64,000 nt of DNA, from positions 310,001 through 374,000 of the forward strand of contig JADZAN010000024.1 in the NCBI GenBank assembly GCA_020852815.1, in the 5' to 3' direction. The stretch is from Gemmatimonadaceae bacterium. GTDB lineage: Bacteria > Gemmatimonadota > Gemmatimonadetes > Gemmatimonadales > Gemmatimonadaceae. The notes under the pieces are model-generated. The model was not told the origin of the DNA. It ran no database searches and saw only the letters and a program-made list of their open reading frames with translations. Below are positions 62,182 to 64,000 of the stretch, piece after piece. The translations under genes and the position numbers were made by a program. How positions within the stretch are numbered: position 1 is the first letter of the stretch; every line of letters begins with the position of its first letter.

Positions 62182-62736
62182 ATGTCTCACGCTTCACATC
62201 CGCACCCCGCCATGAGCACCGAACGGCACGACGCCGCCGACCACGAGCTGCACGATTGCCCTGGCTCCTGTGCCACCGACCAGGTTCGCGAAGGGTTGGC
62301 CTTTCTCACTGCCGAAGCGGTGCGCCTCGATCGCCGAGGGTTCCTCACGCAGTCCATGCTCGCCGCGGCCGCGCTGGCTCTCGCCGCGTGCGGGAGCGAC
62401 GGCGTCACCGGCACCACCTCGCCCGGCACGGTGGGCGCGAGCATCAAGCTCAGCGACTATGCGTCGCTCTCGGCGGTTGGTGGCGTCGCGCTCGTCACGC
62501 TCAGCGGCGCCTCGCTGGCCATCGTGCGCACGGGGGCCGACACCTTCATCGCCCTCTCCCGCAGCTGCCCGCACGAAGGGGCGCTCGTCTCGAGCACCAG
62601 CACCGGTTTCACCTGTCCGCGACACGGCGCCAGGTTCAGCATCACGGGGACGTGGACGGGGGGACAGCGCACCTCGAGCATGCGAAGCTACACCACCACC
62701 TACGATGCCACCGCGGGGACAGTCACCATCGGCTGA
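62182..62736 (+). CDS. TAT-exported Rieske [2Fe-2S] protein
   Basis: A 184-residue protein. Residues 1-45 are His-rich and polar. A twin-arginine signal (LDRRGFLTQS near residue 50) leads into a hydrophobic stretch ending in LAACG, which could also be a lipobox. The Rieske domain has CPHEGAL near residue 131 and CPRHGARF near residue 148, the two Cys and two His that bind the cluster. It should act as a periplasmic electron carrier. It ends at a strong intrinsic terminator. Its partners are probably the two membrane proteins encoded just upstream. Confidence 0.93.
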   Translation: MSHASHPHPAMSTERHDAADHELHDCPGSCATDQVREGLAFLTAEAVRLDRRGFLTQSMLAAAALALAACGSDGVTGTTSPGTVGASIKLSDYASLSAVGGVALVTLSGASLAIVRTGADTFIALSRSCPHEGALVSSTSTGFTCPRHGARFSITGTWTGGQRTSSMRSYTTTYDATAGTVTIG

Positions 62737-62790
62737 GCGCGCGATGGCGTGCGCGGAGAAGACGTCTCACCACAGGCAGCAGCACACCAA

Positions 62791-62824
62791 ACGCCGCATC
62801 CCATCTGGATGCGGCGTATCTTTT
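62791..62824 (+). terminator. Rho-independent terminator after the Rieske gene
   Basis: A perfect 11-bp inverted repeat (ACGCCGCATCC, loop CATCT, GGATGCGGCGT) is followed by ATCTTTTC. It lies 54 bp after the Rieske stop and ends the three-gene redox unit. Confidence 0.85.
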
Positions 62825-62901
62825 CGTGTGCGTCCGCCGCCGCAGTCACCATCGCGGGCGCCATCGCCAGGACGTCTACCGCACTCGCCACGCGCCGTCG
62901 C

Positions 62902-64000
62902 ATGACTCCAGAGGAATTTCGCGCCGCCGGACACGATCTCATCGACTGGCTCGCCGACTATCGTGCGCGCGTCGCCGGCGGCATGCTCCCCATCATGGCG
63001 CGCACGGCGCCGGGCGAGATCCGCCGCGCGCTTCCGCCATCGCCGCCTGACGAGGGTGAGCCCTTCGAGGCGCTGATGCGCGACGTCGATCGCATCGTCG
63101 TCCCCGGGCTCACGCTCTGGCAGCACCCCAACTTCCACGGCTACTTCCCGGCCAATGCCTCGCTGGCCAGCGTCCTCGGCGACCTGTTGAGCAGCGGGCT
63201 CGGCGTGCTTGGCCTGTCGTGGCAATCGTCGCCGGCGCTGACCGAAGTGGAAGAGGTTGCGACCGACTGGTTGCGGCAGATGGTGGGGCTCTCCGACGCG
63301 TGGAGTGGTGTCATCCAGGACACGGCGTCGACCACCACGATGCTCGCCCTCATCTGCGCCCGCGAGCGCGCCACCAACTTCTCGCTCGCTCGCGGCGGCT
63401 TGCAGGAGATCGAGGCGCCGCTCGTGGTGTACTGCTCGGCGTACGCGCACTCCTCGGTGGACAAGGCGGCGCTGTTGGCGGGATACGGGCGCGACCACGT
63501 GCGCCATGTGCCCTGCGACCATGCCTTCGCCATGCGTGCCGACGCGCTCGAGGCGGCGATCGTCGCCGACATCGCGGCGGGACGCACCCCCTGCGCCGTG
63601 GTGGCGACCGTCGGGACGACGACGTCGACCGCGCTGGATCCCGTGGCCGCCATTGTCGAGGTGGCTCGGCGTTACGGATTGTTTGTCCACATCGACGCGG
63701 CCATGGGCGGTTCGGCGATGATCCTTCCCGAGTGTCGCTGGATGTGGGACGGGATCGAGGGGGCCGACTCGGCGGTCGTGAACGTGCACAAGTGGCTGGG
63801 CGTGGCCTTCGATTGCAGCATCCACCTGGTGCGCGACCGCGACCTGTTGGTGCGCGTGATGTCGACCAACCCCAGCTATCTGCGCTCGTCGGTGGACGAG
63901 CAGGTGCGCAACTACCGCGACTGGGGCATCCCGCTGGGGCGGCGCTTCCGCGCCCTCAAGTTCTGGTTCCATGTGCGCGAGCAGGGCGTGCACCAGCTGC
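62902..64000 (+). CDS. PLP-dependent aromatic amino acid decarboxylase (partial)
   Basis: The first 366 residues of a group II decarboxylase of the aromatic L-amino acid type, cut by the window end. It opens with MTPEEFRAAGHDLIDWLADY and has WQHPNFHGYFPANASLASVLGD near residue 75 and SAYAHSSVDKAA near residue 180. The PLP-binding Asp lies in FVHIDAAMGGSAM near residue 265, and the catalytic Lys in NVHKWLG near residue 297. It would decarboxylate an aromatic or related L-amino acid to the amine. ATG 62902 starts exactly at the family's usual N-terminus. About a quarter of the protein is missing. Confidence 0.93.
   Translation, partial: MTPEEFRAAGHDLIDWLADYRARVAGGMLPIMARTAPGEIRRALPPSPPDEGEPFEALMRDVDRIVVPGLTLWQHPNFHGYFPANASLASVLGDLLSSGLGVLGLSWQSSPALTEVEEVATDWLRQMVGLSDAWSGVIQDTASTTTMLALICARERATNFSLARGGLQEIEAPLVVYCSAYAHSSVDKAALLAGYGRDHVRHVPCDHAFAMRADALEAAIVADIAAGRTPCAVVATVGTTTSTALDPVAAIVEVARRYGLFVHIDAAMGGSAMILPECRWMWDGIEGADSAVVNVHKWLGVAFDCSIHLVRDRDLLVRVMSTNPSYLRSSVDEQVRNYRDWGIPLGRRFRALKFWFHVREQGVHQL

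Noticed and set aside
62182-62736. Arsenite oxidase small subunit or bc1 Rieske subunit
   Set aside because: No molybdopterin subunit and no cytochrome b/c1 genes are adjacent; the neighbours are two small unfamiliar membrane proteins.
1-64000. tRNA, rRNA, CRISPR, insertion sequences or prophage
   Set aside because: I read the intergenic regions for cloverleaf-like arms, regular spaced repeats, transposase motifs and phage genes and saw none. A covariance-model scan would be needed to exclude small RNAs.

Overview
This 64 kb window is GC-rich DNA (roughly 70 % by eye) from a bacterium with a diderm envelope. TonB-dependent receptors, a SusC/SusD pair, several lipoproteins, ECF sigma/anti-sigma modules and an ADOP-type ABC permease occur together, which suggests Gemmatimonadota; that assignment is an inference. 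I saw no rRNA, tRNA, CRISPR array, insertion sequence or prophage. Genes are densely packed with many 4-bp start/stop overlaps, and GTG and TTG starts are common.

Region 1 (88-24632) is a large envelope glycan or glycolipid locus. It begins with an SGNH-like protein, divergent from a NodU-type carbamoyltransferase that is followed by small SxtJ-like and DUF5989 membrane proteins. A leftward operon follows: a large polytopic membrane protein, an MBOAT O-acyltransferase and an SGNH-like acyl-transfer partner. Next come two tandem membrane-anchored alkaline-phosphatase/sulfatase-fold enzymes, a GT-C glycosyltransferase, and a leftward pair of a radical SAM enzyme with a GT2. After a gap with small ORFs, a rightward chain of five genes (18278-24632) encodes a DPM-synthase-like GT2, a sugar nucleotidyltransferase, an NAD-dependent sugar epimerase and two GT-C membrane proteins. 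Together these could make nucleotide sugars, charge a polyprenyl carrier, transfer sugars outside the membrane, and decorate the product with carbamoyl, acyl and possibly phospho groups.

Region 2 (24741-43035) is regulatory and envelope related: an exported VIT/vWA protein; an ECF sigma with an unusually large anti-sigma; an orphan ABC permease; a TfoX-like protein with a histone-H1-like tail; an SCP2-domain protein; a flippase-like membrane protein; a second ECF sigma/anti-sigma/DUF4097 operon; an exported protein; a prepilin; and a third ECF sigma divergent from a FecR/TonB-receptor pair, followed by a lipoprotein.

Region 3 (43166-53212) runs leftward: a SusC-SusD-DUF4397 operon, a methyltransferase, a secreted zinc metalloprotease lipoprotein and a beta-propeller lipoprotein.

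Region 4 (53443-64000) runs rightward: two class III aminotransferases, both subunits of a CoA-transferase, and a beta-propeller/CehA-type metallohydrolase fusion, which look like an amino-acid catabolic unit. A three-gene redox module follows: a four-helix protein with His residues placed for two hemes, a second small membrane protein and a TAT-type Rieske protein. The last gene is an aromatic amino acid decarboxylase cut by the window edge.

The most unusual signal is not a gene. The heptamer CGTTAGG/CCTAACG occurs at least 33 times and, inside genes, always in one codon phase (TTA-GG or CCT-AAC).
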